Notes: generated by a model from the sequence alone, not told the origin. A stretch of 64,000 nt of DNA from Asterias rubens (GCF_902459465.1 NC_047082.1:4154001-4218000), one strand, 5' to 3'; shown: positions 24,001 through 38,700, numbered from the stretch's first letter. Numbers and translations: made by a program.

Positions 24001-24117
24001 CTGTTCTACATATTTGCAGCGTTCTATTTCCTTGGATTTGGGGCGTTGTTTTTGGCACCAATTTTGAAAAGGATTGAACCGGGCATTGTCAAGAAAGAGG
24101 ACATCAATAAAGTATAA
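21027..24117 (+). CDS. SLC16/monocarboxylate-transporter-like MFS protein
   Basis: Four exons, 21027-21222, 21676-21816, 22572-23492 and 23966-24117, all joining in phase 1 with GT/AG sites, give 469 aa, a normal SLC16 length. The family moves monocarboxylates, thyroid hormone or aromatic amino acids across membranes by 12 helices. Seen: TM1 after an N-terminal GECGHWGLAVV; TM2-4 with GNHLNCRSTAILG; the TM4-TM5 signature YFKRYYPLACGISTSG (family form YFxKRRxLAxG); a polar cytoplasmic loop of about 80 residues between TM6 and TM7; six more hydrophobic segments; and a charged tail ending KKEDINKV. The usual DGGWGW signature before TM1 is degenerate. The start is uncertain: ATG 21027 has a fair Kozak context, but the acceptor-like TTTTCAG at 20967-20973 allows an upstream exon. 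Substrate cannot be read from sequence. Confidence 0.85.
21883..22019. repeat. Short foldback MITE in SLC16-like intron 2
   Basis: GGATTTCACAAAGAGTTAGG at the left is mirrored by CCTAACTTTGTGAAATC at the right; the ends are CCAGGGGT and ACCCCAGG. Confidence 0.7.
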
Positions 24118-24328
24118 ATAATATTGGAATGGTTTGAAAGCAGTTATACTCATTGCTGACAACAGCTGTTGGAGATTTTTCATAACACAAAATCTCACCA
24201 AGCCTTACGTTTTATATAACACGGGTGTTAATTGTATTATCATTATTATTCAATCAATGCTGTTTTACCGTTTACGACAACATGTTTTTTTTGTGAATTA
24301 TTTACCCCAACACTATGAAAAAAAAGGG

Positions 24329-24334
24329 AAATAA
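24329..24334 (+). other. Poly(A) signal candidate of the SLC16-like gene
   Basis: AATAAA 212 bp after the stop codon. Confidence 0.45.
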
Positions 24335-26342
24335 ACATAGCACTGTTTGACCAGTGCTTTCCAGATGGGAATTTTTGTCCACGTATTACTCGGGTGGGAT
24401 TTGGGCTAATGTCGAGTACGTCTGCAGGACATTATAAGAGGCGAGCCAATACTGTTTATTTGGCTATGCGATTAAACATTTACTAACCTCCTTCGCCAGA
24501 AGAAAAACAATATTCAAAAGCAGAGGTCTACATGAATTTGATGGAGTTCTAATGTAAATTATGTCCAAGTTACAACATTTGCTCCCGCACACCGTATGGA
24601 CTATCACTCTGACAATTTGGTTATTCGATATATACAAAATAACCGTTGATACAAATTATACACAAGCAATACTTTACTTTGAATAAGGGATGTGTTTGCT
24701 ACCATATTTATATTGATGGAATACAGCTTGGATATGCATGATATAATGAATAATTCGTAAATAGGTCTAGTCGTATTTTTTACTGGCAAAACTGTGTCAA
24801 ATTTATTTTTAGCAGATTTAAACCTCATCACGTATATATATATACAAAAATATTGCAGTTTTTAGTAGGTATGATTTTGCGGTTTTGGGTGATTTCACAC
24901 AACAAATGCGATTATAAATGTCATTTTATATTTTAGTGAACAAATTGTCGCAAACTAATATGCACATGTCATCTGTTTTGTGACTTCATATTATTTCCAA
25001 TTATTTGCCATTATGAGCTCAATTATCGGTATTTTTTTATGCGAACACAACAAAAGAATTATATTTACATTCATAACCGTGATGTACTTTTTTGTTTGCA
25101 AACCAGTTGCTCAAAAGTTGCACTTGGAGTTATTGGTTGTAAGCCTATCGTATATTGTAACAAAATTTGCCGCAAATTTTTTAAATATTTTTTCGATTCA
25201 TTCATCATCCCCGCAAATCAAGTGCGTTTTTGTGATACTGTAACGGGATTACAAAGCAATACACAATGATGGAGGCAGTTGGCCTAGGCCCGCTGGATGG
25301 GCACCAACTACAACCGCAAGGCACTGACTTGTTGATCTCCAACATGAACTACACCGACTGTAAACACGGGACTTGGACATGTGACCGACACGTGACAAAC
25401 CTTGACCGTGGGGTGCCGACATAATATGCTTGTGATTTAGTAACCAAATAAATAATCGTCGAGTGCGTTATACCCTGCCTCAGTCCTCAATGTTGTTATT
25501 CCATTCTTCACCATCGAACAAATGTAACACTAGAGAAAGCGTTACCATGGTTACAATGAGCCTACTCAACAATGGTAATTTCGTTACAAGGATGCAAGAC
25601 CATGGCAAGACACACCTCCACACACGTGACACGAGTAGTCGATTTAGCCAGCTTCGACACCCGTCTCGCTAATTAATTTACCAAGGAAACGTTGTATAAG
25701 TTTATAAGAGAACGACTTACCCCAACCAACTTTTCTACAACATCGACCGAATCCTGTGAAGCATTTGTGTTGTTGTTTCCGAAGTTCTTGCGGTGTTTAG
25801 GGTCGTTTTATCGTGTGCTTGTGTCCGTCCGCGTGTAAATATGACGGGGTCCATTTTGTAAATTGGCCCGCCGCAAAATACTGCTCATGCGCATTGCATG
25901 GTTTCAACTGACCGTATTTTGTGACCGCTTGAGGGCGTTCAACAGCCTTTCTTGCTTGCATCACATTAAATCAAAGTTTCACAATATCACAATATCCGAC
26001 TGCCTGAATAAATAGTTTAGGTAGGCTTGGTCAATCTTAGTTAATTTAATTAACATAAAAAACTTATTTGGTGAGAAGAACTGCAGCTGTTGATGGGCCC
26101 CAAAACAAAGGTTTTTTTTGTATAGAAAGGATTCCCCTTAAAAATATGGCTTGGATATTTTGTTCACAGAAACAATTTGAATCTGGTGTTCATTCGCGGA
26201 TGGAGTGACCAGAGATGCGGTTGGCACTCTCTGTCAGCTACACAAATAATTTGTACATTTTTGTGGGCTCAGTTGTTTCCTCTTTTCTCAGATGCTGATT
26301 TTTTCTAAGATGCTTATTTTATGCATAGGTTGAGATACAGCT

Positions 26343-26664
26343 TTAAAGACACTGGACACTATTGTCAAAGGCCAGTCTTCTCACTTGGTGTATCTCAACA
26401 TATGCATAACATAACAAATCTGTGAAAATTTAAGCTCAATTGGTCGTCGAAGTTGCGAGATTAATAATGAAAGAAAAAACACCCTTGTCACACGAAGTTG
26501 TGTGCTTTCAAAATCTAATTCCAAAGTGAAAACTACGTTACTTCAGAGGGAGCCGTTTCTCACAATGTTTTATACTATCAACCTCTCCCCATTACTCGTT
26601 ACCAAGGAAGGTTTTATGCTAATAATTATTTTGATTAATTACCTATAGTGTCCACTGCCTTTAA
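26343..26664. repeat. TTAA-flanked foldback MITE, family 1, internally deleted
   Basis: TTAAAGACACTGGACACTA to GTGTCCACTGCCTTTAA. The central palindrome is mostly missing. Confidence 0.75.
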
Positions 26665-27015
26665 AAGGGTTTTAAAACCTTTTGTAAGCTTGTAGATCAA
26701 GTTTTTGGCCATGACATGAATCCCAAGACCGCTGGGCCCAATTGCATAGAGCTGCATAAGCACATAAGTTTCAATTACGCCAAATTCAAAGAACTTTGGC
26801 AAACACATTGGTACAAAACCAGTTTTTTGAAACCCTTCCTTCGTTAAAAGCGGCATTGAACCTAAGTATTCCTAGAATTGGACACACGTGAGATTCCGTC
26901 CACACTGCAGGTAAGTATATGCCATTGGGACAGCTAGAGTGAATGGAGTCGCATTTAACTGCAGGATCAACGAAAGCAATCAAATGAAAATTTTAACAAG
27001 TTATTTTGTAAAACC

Positions 27016-27021
27016 TTTATT
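27016..27021 (-). other. Poly(A) signal candidate of RMC1
   Basis: AATAAA on the minus strand, followed by a T-rich stretch. This would give a 3' UTR of about 1.5 kb. Confidence 0.35.
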
Positions 27022-28152
27022 GAAATCTACAATAAGACGACACTTGGCTCAGAAGTCTCTAAAATCATGAAATCAAGTTTGGAGAACCAACAGATAAGAG
27101 AATTTGAAGAAACAAATGTTGCCTTTGATTGTGGGCTTGGCTATAAAAAGATTTTAAGAAGGAAATAAGATTGGAAGGTGTTAAAAAAATAAGAGTGAAA
27201 CAATGGCTCACACAATCATTTCTTGAAATTGTATGATTTTCCTTTTACATTCTTGAACTATGGTCAGCTGTTTTGTGGGGTAAATGAAATTAGTCAAACA
27301 AAGAAATTAAATTCGGAACGTGTTGATGTTGAGACAAATGTACCCATACTTAAAGCAACATATTATAGATGGATTGCACATGTCATTGCCTACCATCTTT
27401 GATGAAACTTGCATGCCTGAACGGCCAACATTGGCTTGTGCACAGCGGGTGCTCTTTTCCATTGTTTATCCCCCCCCCCACCCACCATGTTTTTCTTCAA
27501 CTGAATATCATAATGTTGTGTTTCTGTTTTTTTAATTTTGTTATCCACCTGCATGCCACTTGAGTGTTTACCTTGATGACATCACATGCCATCTTAGGCC
27601 TTAACGATGCAATAGTATAAAAAAAAATGTACACAGGATCTATGTACACAGGATGGGCCAATCAGAAACATTCATTTGAACTCCAGCTGATAAGAGCACC
27701 CTTCTCAAATAACTTCAAGTGCAAAAGCTCCATGACCAAAATAAAAAGAAAAGGGTTCTGTTAAATACCCCAATATATAGATTCAATACACAAATAAAAC
27801 CAAATAACAGACGGTCAATATTCTAACAAATTTGTCTACCAATTCAAACTAGTATGATTATATAATAAATAATATACACCTATGTCTGATAATTCACAGA
27901 AGGCAACAAAGGCATTTGCCTTCATCCCCCTGGTCATTGCCCTAGTGCACTCAAATTGCTAACCGTAGAAATTTACAATAGTGTTACACGATTGTGTTTT
28001 TTTCTGTCAGATAGAGCCGGCATCATTTACAAGTTGCCTAGGTTGCAGTCATACTTAGCTGAGATAAGATGTCATGATCTTCCATAAAGATATCACAAGA
28101 CTTCCATATACAAAAATGTTATAGTAAGAGCCTAAAGTGATTGGAAAAATCT

Positions 28153-28395
28153 GGGCCCAATTTCATAGAGCTGCTAAGCACACAAATTTGCTTAGCATGA
28201 AATTTCTTCCTTGATAAAAACAAGATTACCAACCAAATTTCCATATGTTACATATTGCTTGTTACTGGTATTCAGCTGTTGTTTGCTTATCCTGAAAAAT
28301 CAGGTGGAAATTTTGTTGGAAATCCTGTTTTTATCAAGGAAGAAATTTCACATTAAGCAAATTTGTGTGCTTAGCAGCTCTATGAAATTGGGCCC
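28153..28395. repeat. Foldback MITE, GGGCCCAATTTCATAGAGC family
   Basis: Left arm GGGCCCAATTTCATAGAGCT is mirrored by the right end. The inner part (CCTTGATAAAAACA against TGTTTTTATCAAGG) is also palindromic. Confidence 0.8.
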
Positions 28396-28498
28396 TGTTA
28401 TCCTTCTTGTTCAAGCTGCAGATACACAACCCCTGCACAGATGAGTCTGGCGACGGACGCAAACACTTCCAGCTACACTAGTATCTGTATATGGATTG

Positions 28499-31400
28499 TC
28501 AGGGGATGGGTGCTAGGGATTCAGACCCAAATGTGGCTTCAAAGTGTTTAACGTACTGCTCGCAATGTTCACCTTTAGTAGAGACAGATGAAAGAAAACA
28601 CAAATTGTAAATGTTAGATGAGGGAGGAATGTTTTTGTAACATTTGAAAATGTTTCTAAATTACACTTTCTGACTACAGGCATAAAATTAATGTGTGGAA
28701 TTTTATCCACACATCTAATAGGATCATTTACCCCCCATAATGCTCCCATAATGTTGACAACAAAGGTTTTCATAATATGCAAAAGGAATTGCTGTTCGCT
28801 TTTGAACACGGTTTGTGCATTACTGCATGCCTGTGCACACTACATTGGATGTCCCATTGAATATATACATGTCAGTCAGACTGACTGCAAAAAATAGCGG
28901 GGTACTCTGAAGTTGTTCAAGGCATAACAAAAACTGTCTGCCTTAAATACACTGGACACTATTGGTAATTGTCAAAGACCAGTCTTCTCACTTGGTGTAT
29001 CTCAACATAATATGCATAAAATAACAAACCTGTGAAAATTTGAGCTCAATTGGTCGTCGAAGTTGTGAGATAAAAATGAAAGAAAAAACATCCTTGTCAC
29101 ACAAAGTTGTGTGCTTTCAGATGCTTGATTTCAAGACCTCAAAGTCTAATTCTGAGGTCTCAAAATCAAATTCATGGAAAATTACTTCTTTCTCGAAAAC
29201 TACGTTACTTCAGCGCGAAACGTTTCTCACAATGTTTTATACTATCAACCTCTCCCCATTACTAGTTACCAAGTAAGGTTTTATGCTATTAAATATTTTG
29301 AGTAATTACCAATAGTGTCCACTGCCTTTAAGCCAGTTTTGAAAACTTGGACAGAAAAAGACGTCATTTTAAGTGAAGTGGTTAACAAGCAAACAGCTGC
29401 CTTTTCAATATCTCACCTTGCACAAACTGTGGATTACTCCTGAGCCTAATGTTCCTCTGCTCAAAGAATTTGAAGACTGTGTAGAAGAGCATGTTGTCCC
29501 CTGTGCTCATTGCCGCATCCAGAAACTTCCTGGCCGAGGCATTATCTGCTCCTCCTACACTACGCAGGAATCTCAGAGCTGCTAAGAGTTGATTCTTGGA
29601 GAGCAACACCTCAATGATCTCTTCATTGGCTGTAGATACTCTCTGATAAAGAGTCAAAAGACCAAAAGATTCAAACACATTCTACAAGCTAAAGTTTTGT
29701 GGTAACAAAATGATGTGTAAGTGGAGATCACTTTGGTTTTGCACCCTTAATTCATGCCTCATAATTTTCTGCTCTAGATTTTACTTCTGATTATACTTTG
29801 GTATGAGTGTAGACAACGGCTATTAAGCGCAGAACTTCCAATACAGACTAGGGCTTGATATAGCCTTCAGCTGTGTACTTTAGTAGGTTTCTGCCGCTAT
29901 TTTATGAGCAACAGGACCAGTGTTGTGGAAATGATTAAAACTTTAACACAAATACACAATAAGCTTGGGCGATATCACGATATTATCGAATATCGCGATA
30001 TTAATTTGGAAACGATTTCGATATCGGATGAATTTGGTTTTAATCGAAATATCGCGATATATCGCGATAATCGCGATAAATATCGCTATGTATTTGCTAG
30101 CTGAGACATCTTGCACCCCATAGGTTTGGAGTAAAACCAGAAGAATAGGTCATTAGAACACCTCTCTTATGCTATGACTGTCTGTTCTACAACTTTCACT
30201 TGGAGTTTGAAGACTGATGATGTCAAATTAATTAATCGCGATTATATCGAATATCGCGATATATTGTCGGCGATATATCGTGAATAAAATAAATCGATAT
30301 CGCCCAAGCTTAATACACAATATAACCCAATGGCATTTCACCTGATAAAGCTTGCAAGGGCAAAAGAGTGTGACACCGAGCACAACTCTGAGCCAATGAT
30401 AAGTCTTCATTGACCTTAATGAGGGTAATGCTAGGGTCTAAAGCCTCTCTTGGGCAAACCATTTAAAGGATATAATAATAAAAATAGAAAAATACATTGG
30501 ATATTCAACCCTCCCCAGCATAGGGTTTCAAAACATTGAACCAAACATAAGCAAGAGATGCCATGTGCATGTCTTACGGATACCTTAATTTAAATTTAAA
30601 CACGCTACTAAGGGGTGCATGGACTGGCCCATTATTGGAACGCCGCAGCATTGGAATGGTCAGATGCCAACGTGAAGATTCTCGCATGTACAAAATGTTC
30701 TTGTAGTGATCAAGGCACAATGTCACAAGGATTGAGCGCCAGGAAAATTTTTTTCACCTCTCGAACATACTGACTTGTCTATCATTTCCACATCTTGCCT
30801 TCTAGATCAGTACAATTTTTGATACCATATTTCTACTTTCTGGCAGATACTATGTTTCTATTTTCTTTACCTTAAGCATGTCTAGAGCCAGTTGATGGGC
30901 CGGTGGGTAGCAGCTCTCGAGGGAAAGGAGCAGGCAAGCAATAGGCTTAGAATCACTCAAGACATGGTACTGAAGGAATTGATGCAGCTGGTAGAAGCAG
31001 TTATGGTGAACTAATGTGTTGATTACCAACTCATACAAGAAATGCTGGATGGGGAATACAAAATAATAGACTAGTACGTTAGAGGAACATTCCAATCCAG
31101 GCAAAGGTCAACCCATTTAAAAAAAATTTTTTTTTAAAAAGGCCAACTACTCCTAGGGCTGGAACAGGTTAACGCCTTTTACAGTTCATACAGCTACCGT
31201 TTATAGGATTGGTTTCTTAAGGTACAGGTACCTGTATACACAGAAGACGGTCAGAGCACACTGGTCAAAATTTAGAGCAGTATAAAGGTTTGCGGTGACA
31301 CCATGTCAAATCTCTTTGTAAGTAGTGGGGGCTCTGAGAAGAGCCAGTTTGTACTGCTCATCGTTTTGGTCGTGTTCTCCGATTGTCTTCTGGAGAAGCT

Positions 31401-32734
31401 GGACTCTGCTGTGTGAGACTGCATGTATGTAGGGTTGGTGGGTTTTAGTGTTTTTAAATGGGTTAGCAGAAGCGTGGAGTTTTTTGTATGGTTTTGGCAG
31501 TATAGTGTTCACAAAAAAACAAACAAAAACTTTTGTAGAACATTAAACTTCAAAGAGAACTGAGCAAAAATTCAGAATATAGTGCAATACATTGCACTAA
31601 AACACAACACTCTGTTTGAGCGTACTGTAGCGGTAACCGAGGGTTGCGATGTACACAGCTTTGAATGACACAAGGATGCACATAACTGGCTTCTCTGTCC
31701 GTTTCTTTGGAGGTTTATTTACACACACCCCTAAATGAAGCAGAACCCTAAACCAGAGAGCGCCCTCTCTGGCGAGCAGATTTACTGATTGGCCCACAGG
31801 GGCCGCCAGCAGTGCTCCGACGGGGAGTCGTGCTGGCACCCCCTACCCATCGATTGGCACTGCCGCTACAGGACTATTCTCTCATTACCTGAACTGGAAT
31901 CTGAAAATGATTGAGTGACCGGATGTATTCCACCAGCACAGCGACCACAAACTTGTACTTAATATCTTTCCTCTCTGCTACTGGCGTCAGGACATGGGTG
32001 TACATGTCAGATTGATCGATCACAATCTTCCTGGTGAAGGGCTGTCTAGCGGAACCAGCAACTGCTTTGGGTACAGCTCCACCCTCGAAATTCTGTAACA
32101 CAACAAAATGAGAACCAAATTTCAACTCATGTGTCACAAGGATAACACAATCGCAAATGAAAGAGGGCCCAAATTATTATCATAATAAGTAGAAAATGCT
32201 CATAAGCCTCTTAAAGGCAGTGGACACTATTGGTTATTACTAAAAATAATTATCAGCATAAAACCTCACTTGGCAACGAGTAACAGGGAGAGGTTGATAT
32301 GGTAGTAATATAAAATTGTGAGAAACGACACCCTGCTTTGTTATACATCCACGCTGCAACAAAGCGGCTTTATCTACTTATGACGTTTTTAGAGTGATTA
32401 CGTAACGGGGCTTTTCGCAAATCTGGCAGAAAAGCTCTGGACAAGGGCATACAAAAGGATTGTTTTTTTACACAATTGTAACCTATTTATAATCATATGA
32501 CTCGATTTCCTTATTCATCGAAAACATTTTAAGTGGAATTCAGCAAAGTTCACGACTTGACATTTTCGTTCAAGCAGGTCTTTAACAATTTGAGGTGGTA
32601 ACTTAACCACTTTAAGTCCAATGTAACACAGCTATAGCTGTAGCCCTTGCCACCAGTCAGATAAAGCCTATACCAACCTGAGTTGACGACTGCTCTTCCT
32701 CTAGGAATGTCCTGTAAACCTGGTTGAGCTTATC

Positions 32735-32791
<57 letters not shown>

Positions 32792-35700
32792 CGTATAATC
32801 AACGATGGTGCTGAATGACGTCATATAAAATCCATCTATTGACCCATTTCACCTGACGTCATTATCAGAAAAAATCTTGAATGCGCCATACTGGTGGGCA
32901 GGTTCACTGAGCGTTTTCATATATAACTCTATGCATAGAGTATGCTGTGCGTTATGCAGTGAAGTGTGCATTTTAGGCGACGCGGCGTTAATACATGTAA
33001 ACCTAACTGCCCACCAATATGGTGAGCGTGGCATCGGTCGCCGCGTGTGACGCGCGTGCAAGCGGTCAATACCAACCTGAGTTGACGACTGCTCCTCCTC
33101 CAGGAATGTCCTGTATACCTGGTTGAGCTTATCAAACATCCTGGCTATGATAGACAAACTGCACTGCTGACCTGGTAATAACACTGCAGAACAAAAATCA
33201 CCCAATTCTAATACGTGTCAAACATTCTTGCCTTTCTGCACTTTATGTACGAGAGTCTCACGGCGCAACAAAGAACAATAAAATGTACGAAACAAGTCAG
33301 CCATTCAGCGATTTCGACGACCAATTGAGCTCAAATTTGTACAGGTTTGTTATTTTATGCATATGTTGAGATACACTCAAGTGAGAAGACTGGTCTTTTA
33401 CCAATAGTGTCCAGTGTCTTTAGCTACAAATAATACTTTGAAGGAAAAGGGAGGGTCGCTAGCTAAAGACAGAAGGGGTTGGGTTTAATTCTAAAAGAAA
33501 AGCATATTACCCACCTTGCTTGCAGACAGATAATATGACCTTCTTACTCTCTCTCCTTAACAACAAAAAGTCAATCAGACGACACTGCAAACATCAACAA
33601 AATATCAACATTTATAAAGCACTTATCCATTGTTCCTAAGCATTCATTATTTTGAACTAGAGGTATGCAGAACTATATTCCAGTTACTAAAGGACAAAAT
33701 ATACTTACGTACAAGGTGCTGTAAAGCAGTCTGTAGCCAACTGTACCAGAAACACAAGGGACAAAACTCTTCTCTAATTTGACAAGTGTACTGGTTTTGT
33801 TAAAGCCATTGGACCCTTTCGGTTCAGAAAAAAAAAAAAAAGTTCACAGATTTACAAATAACTTACAGGGTTTACAGAAGGCAATGGTGAAAGACTTCTC
33901 TTGAAATACTATTCCATGAAATGCTTTACTTTTTGAGAAAACAGCAAAACAATATAAATTCTCGTTAACGAGAATTACGGATTTATTTGAAACACATGTC
34001 ATGACATGGCGAAACGCGCGGAAACAAGGGTGGGTTTTTCCGTTGTTTTCTCCCGACTCCGATGACCGATTGAGCCTAAATTTTCACAGGTTTGTTATTT
34101 GATATAGAAGTTGTGGTACACACAGTGTGGGCCTTGGACAACACTGTTTACCGAAAGGGTCCAATGGCTTTAACATGCATTACACAAGAAACTTGATCTA
34201 TGGCTTTACATCCCTCCCGACAAAGCAATTATGTTTCCTCGTTGAACTGAACTGAGAAATTGAACCCGCACTCATCTGGACAGAAGCGCCAGAGCTCGAG
34301 TCCAGTGGACTTGACCGCTAAGGTGAAGCCATGACGTGCCACTAGATTTGTAGTACATGTACCATATATGGTATGCATACCATATATGGTACATGTAAAT
34401 TTCAAAAACAAAATTATTATTTTAGTGATACAAATATTTCTTATAATTTGGGGTTGAACAAAGAAAATTTAACTGGAACGGGACTTGAACCTACATCCTT
34501 CAGATTAGCAGACATGATTGAGCTATCTATTCTTAGTGTTGGGGGTCTCCCTATCTATCCCAATAATAACCAATCCTACATAATACTTATACGGTAACAC
34601 CATGAGTGTATCTAGAGTTTGTTCTTAGAGAGCTGTCTTTCTTTATTCTATTAACGCGGAGTAGATTTTCAGGGGTTCAGGAGACTTCTCAGTTCTGAAA
34701 AGAACTGTCCTGCTTTTTAATTACTACCCGGGCGGATGGTAAAGAAATAGGCTGGGACTACTACATTAGCTTATGGGATCGTTATTAACTGCACTACCGC
34801 GGAGTCAGTTCTTAAAATGGTCTCAACATTTCGACTAGCTTGCTTTAGTCATTGTCAATCCTACATCTTTAATAACTTCCTCACCTTGTCTGGGATCATT
34901 GTCACCAGAGGTTCAAGCCTCAGATGGACATGCCACAAGCAACCCAACCGGGCGTCAATCACTGTATTGGGCTGGAATACTACCCAGTTGGGCGAATCTG
35001 GGTACAAGTGCTATTAAGGAAAAGCCTAATAGTCTTTTTGAAGGTGAGGTTTTGGTCAAAGTCAAAGAATTAAGGGTTACCATCAGGAGATATGTATCTT
35101 ATGTAATGTTGGCTTTTGCTGTATTGAAGGTATATTTTAATCATCTTTCGTACATAAAGACATCAATGAATTACATGTAAGTTGTTATTTCAACATAAAT
35201 TAACTGTGTAATCAACACACTAAAATTATGTTTGTGAAAAAAATGTTCATCTGCTTTGTCCGCTATTTTAAAACCACTCACCAACACCAAGTCAAATGTA
35301 TATGGTTGCTAACATTCGCCAACAGTGGCGGGCGCACGCAAAATTGTTGGCAAACAAATGCAAACGTTGCCAGCGTTTGCGCAAGTGGAACACACTCAAG
35401 GGCGGATAAAAACAGGGATCAAGTCTAGAGACGGGGTTCCCAGACGGGTTTTAAAGGATACAGAGTTCAATGCCGACTTCTCTCATCTCTAGTCCAGTCT
35501 GTGTAGGAATTCCAGCCACCCTTAGCTTGATGGGCCTGATGGGCAATGGAGCTAATACTGGATAGTGGTAATTCACATAACCGTCTGTCTCGGGCGCCGG
35601 TAACCGGATGTCAAAAATCATTGAAGTCTGCAAAGATAGACAATCAACTCACTCATTAAAGGCACTGGACACTATTGGTAATTACTCAAAATAATTGTTA

Positions 35701-38700
35701 GCATAACAATTTACTTGGTAACGAGAAATGGAGAGCTGTTGATAGTATAAAACATGCGAAACGACGTCCTCTGAAGTAACGTACATGTAGTTTTTAAGAA
35801 AGAAATAATTTTCCACAAATTTGATTTTGAGGTACCGAAATCAAGCGTCTGAAAGCACACAACTTCGTGTGACAAGGGTGTTTCTTCTTCCATTATTATC
35901 TTGCAACTTTTACGACTTTGTTCAAATGTTCACGAATTTGTTATTTTGTGCATATATGTTGAGTCACAAATTTGTTATTGTATGCAAATATTGGGATACA
36001 CCAAGTGAGAACACTGGTCTTCGACAATTATGAGTAGTGTCCAGTGCCTTTAAAGGCAGGTAAACTATTGGTAATTGTCAAAGACCAGTGTCCTCACTTG
36101 GTGTATCCCAATATTTGCATACAATAACAAATTTGTGAAAATTTTGGCTCAACTGCATAGAATTGTGTGCCTGTGAGCCCAAAGTCCTTAGAAATTTAGC
36201 ATTTATGTTTCATTAGAAAATGGTGAAGTGGTACTTTTCCTGTAATCTTTAGAATTTATTTGTCTTACCTTTGAGGCTTGGTGGTGAACAACGACCAAAT
36301 TATCCTGAAATCGAGAAGAAGAAAAAATTACAAGAAAAAATTCTTACTGATTGAAATTATAAAGAAGGGCTATAAAACAACAGTGCAATTATCAAGCATT
36401 CAAAATTACTTCGTCTCGGTAAAATTATCAAGAACCAGGCCTCGTTGGGTTTAAACCACTACTTGAAAACCTCTTCACAACACATTGATTCCCTTATTTA
36501 TGACTTCCCAAAATCAGCTACTTCTTGGAAATAGTGCAGTTGAATTAGACATCTAAGAATATTTTCATGTAGAAACTTTTCTCAGATTGAAATGTTTTTT
36601 GAATCCCACTCTCTCAAACCACATTACTTTCAAGTGTTTGTCAAAATGCTATACATAATCAACAGCTGTAGATTTAAATCTATTTACTTTGTTTGGTCAA
36701 AGGCTTAAAGGCAGTGGACACTATTGGTAATAACTCTAAATAATTATTAGCACAAAACCTTACTAGGTAACGAGTAATGGGGAGAGGTTGATAGTATTAA
36801 ACATTAGTGCTGGGCGAATACTGAAATTTTGATATTCGGATACCACTGGCCAACTATCCGAAATTAACCGGATTTTTTATTTATTTTTTGCCGCTAGAGG
36901 GCGCTGTTCGTTTGTGAATGAGATCGAATGGGCGAATTGATATTAGTTTTAGACAGTGTCACTCGGTTCATTCATAAAAATAACCGGATCTAATTTAAAA
37001 ATGGCGATTTGCTTTTTCTTTTGATCTTGATTGACTCTACGTGAAGAAAAACTTTCGTAATCTTTGAACAAATTACGTCAGAATCGCACTGTTTTAACTC
37101 TTCACGGAGGTGAGCATAGTTAAATACTTAATTTATGCTGTTTTATGCTGTCCTAATAGAAGTTTCATAAGGATTCAGACAAAACATTCCTATCAGTTGT
37201 CGCCCGACGTCCGCGGATATTCGGATATTAAAAGAATATCCGGTTACTTGGTTGTAATTACAGAACTATCCGGTTTATAAATAGGTATTCGCGCCCTATG
37301 CGGATATCCGGTTAAGAAAAAAAAGGCATTCGCGGTTATGGATAGGAAAACCTATTCGCCATTAACCAGATATTCGAATAATTCGCCCAGGCTTATTAAA
37401 CATTGTGAGAAACGGCTCCCTCTGAAGTGGAGTAGTGTTCGAGAAAGAAGTATTTTTCCATGAATTTGATTTCGAGACCTCAGATTTAAGAATTGAGGTC
37501 TCGAAATCAAGCATCTGAAAGCACACAACTTCGTGTGACAAGGGTGTTTTTACTTTCATTATTATCTTGCAACTTTGATGACCGACTGAGTAGAAATTTT
37601 CACAGGTTTACTATTTTATGCATATGTTAAGATACAGCAAGTGAGAAGACTGGTCTTTGACAATTACCATTAGTGTCTTTAAGCAGTGAGTGTAAGGGCC
37701 CATACCTGAGTGGGAGATTCGGCAACCATTGTAAGTTGTATCATAACAAAATAGAAAGCTTGTGCCTGATCGTGCTTTTCTTGTTTTCATGTTTGTCAAA
37801 ATGATCCCATGAAGGGTGGGAAAAATCCCAAACCATAACATTTAGATCAAGGCAACACAGTCCAAAGACAAAACACTTAGCACCTGTTTGAAATACTCAT
37901 TTTTGTCCAAATACAAATTCCGACTTACAACAACGTTGACAGCAAAGCGGCCAGTCATGTTCAGTCGTAGAACATCCGTCCTTTTGGCTGGAGATTCCCT
38001 GGAAATAAAATAAAGGGTCCAGACATTTACTGGGAGTTCATTAATCCCACAAGTAACCCCTTCAATCCATCAAACTCAACAAAATGTTATTCCTGTAATT
38101 TATCAGACTCATGGACAAGTCGTTAAATGTCTGTCACGGTGATAGCGTTCCAACTCTACCCGCGATTCCCGCGGTATTATTGCTAGACTGCTGGCCCTGC
38201 AAGACTACTGCTCTCACGACTACGGTCCCATTTAACGGGGAGTAGAAGTCGGGCAAATAGCAGTTCGCGCGAGAGCAGTGATCTCGCGAGAGCACCGCCA
38301 CAACTCGACTATCTCACCGCAAGGGGACCCATTAACGACTTGTCTACAAGTCTAGTAATATATACATCCATTATTATGCATGTAAACTCATTTGCAGTCA
38401 CATCTCCAGATCAACACAATTCAAGTGACGTCGACCTCTTTGGGCTCAGACCTTGCTTGGGCACACAGAGGACAAGCATTCCGCCCTGCAAACTTGACTC
38501 TTCTTGTGCAAATTGAAGAATTTGTTCCTTGTTTCTTAATGGAAGGAATCATTTATATATCAAAAGAGAGTGATACATACTTTTGTAGTTGGTAGAGGAC
38601 AATCTCAGCTCCTTTACTGCTTGGTCCTCTGACTTGATGACGAAGGACAACGATGTACAAATGGCTATACCTACAATTAACAAGATTAACAACACCATGA

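Larger units (their letters stand above)
24335..28152. other. Gene-free region between SLC16-like gene and RMC1
   Basis: AT-rich. Contains a MITE (26343), a partial foldback with GGGCCCAATTGCATAGAGC (26735) and part of the GGTGCCC repeat family (27897-27990). Much of 27016-28498 may be RMC1 3' UTR. No exon was recognised. Confidence 0.45.

Noticed and set aside
25240-25530. Possible solo LTR (TGTAACGGG start, AATAAATAATC inside)
   Set aside because: No target duplication, no second copy and no internal retroelement sequence in the window.
29040-29276. Recurring ~75 codon ORF starting MSSIG in many places
   Set aside because: It is the interior of the family 1 MITE read on one strand; copies have shifted frames and no known domain.
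33680-33780. Candidate extra RMC1 exon (minus strand, TVGYRLLYSTLY)
   Set aside because: Does not match the family, and exons 12 and 13 already join in frame without it.
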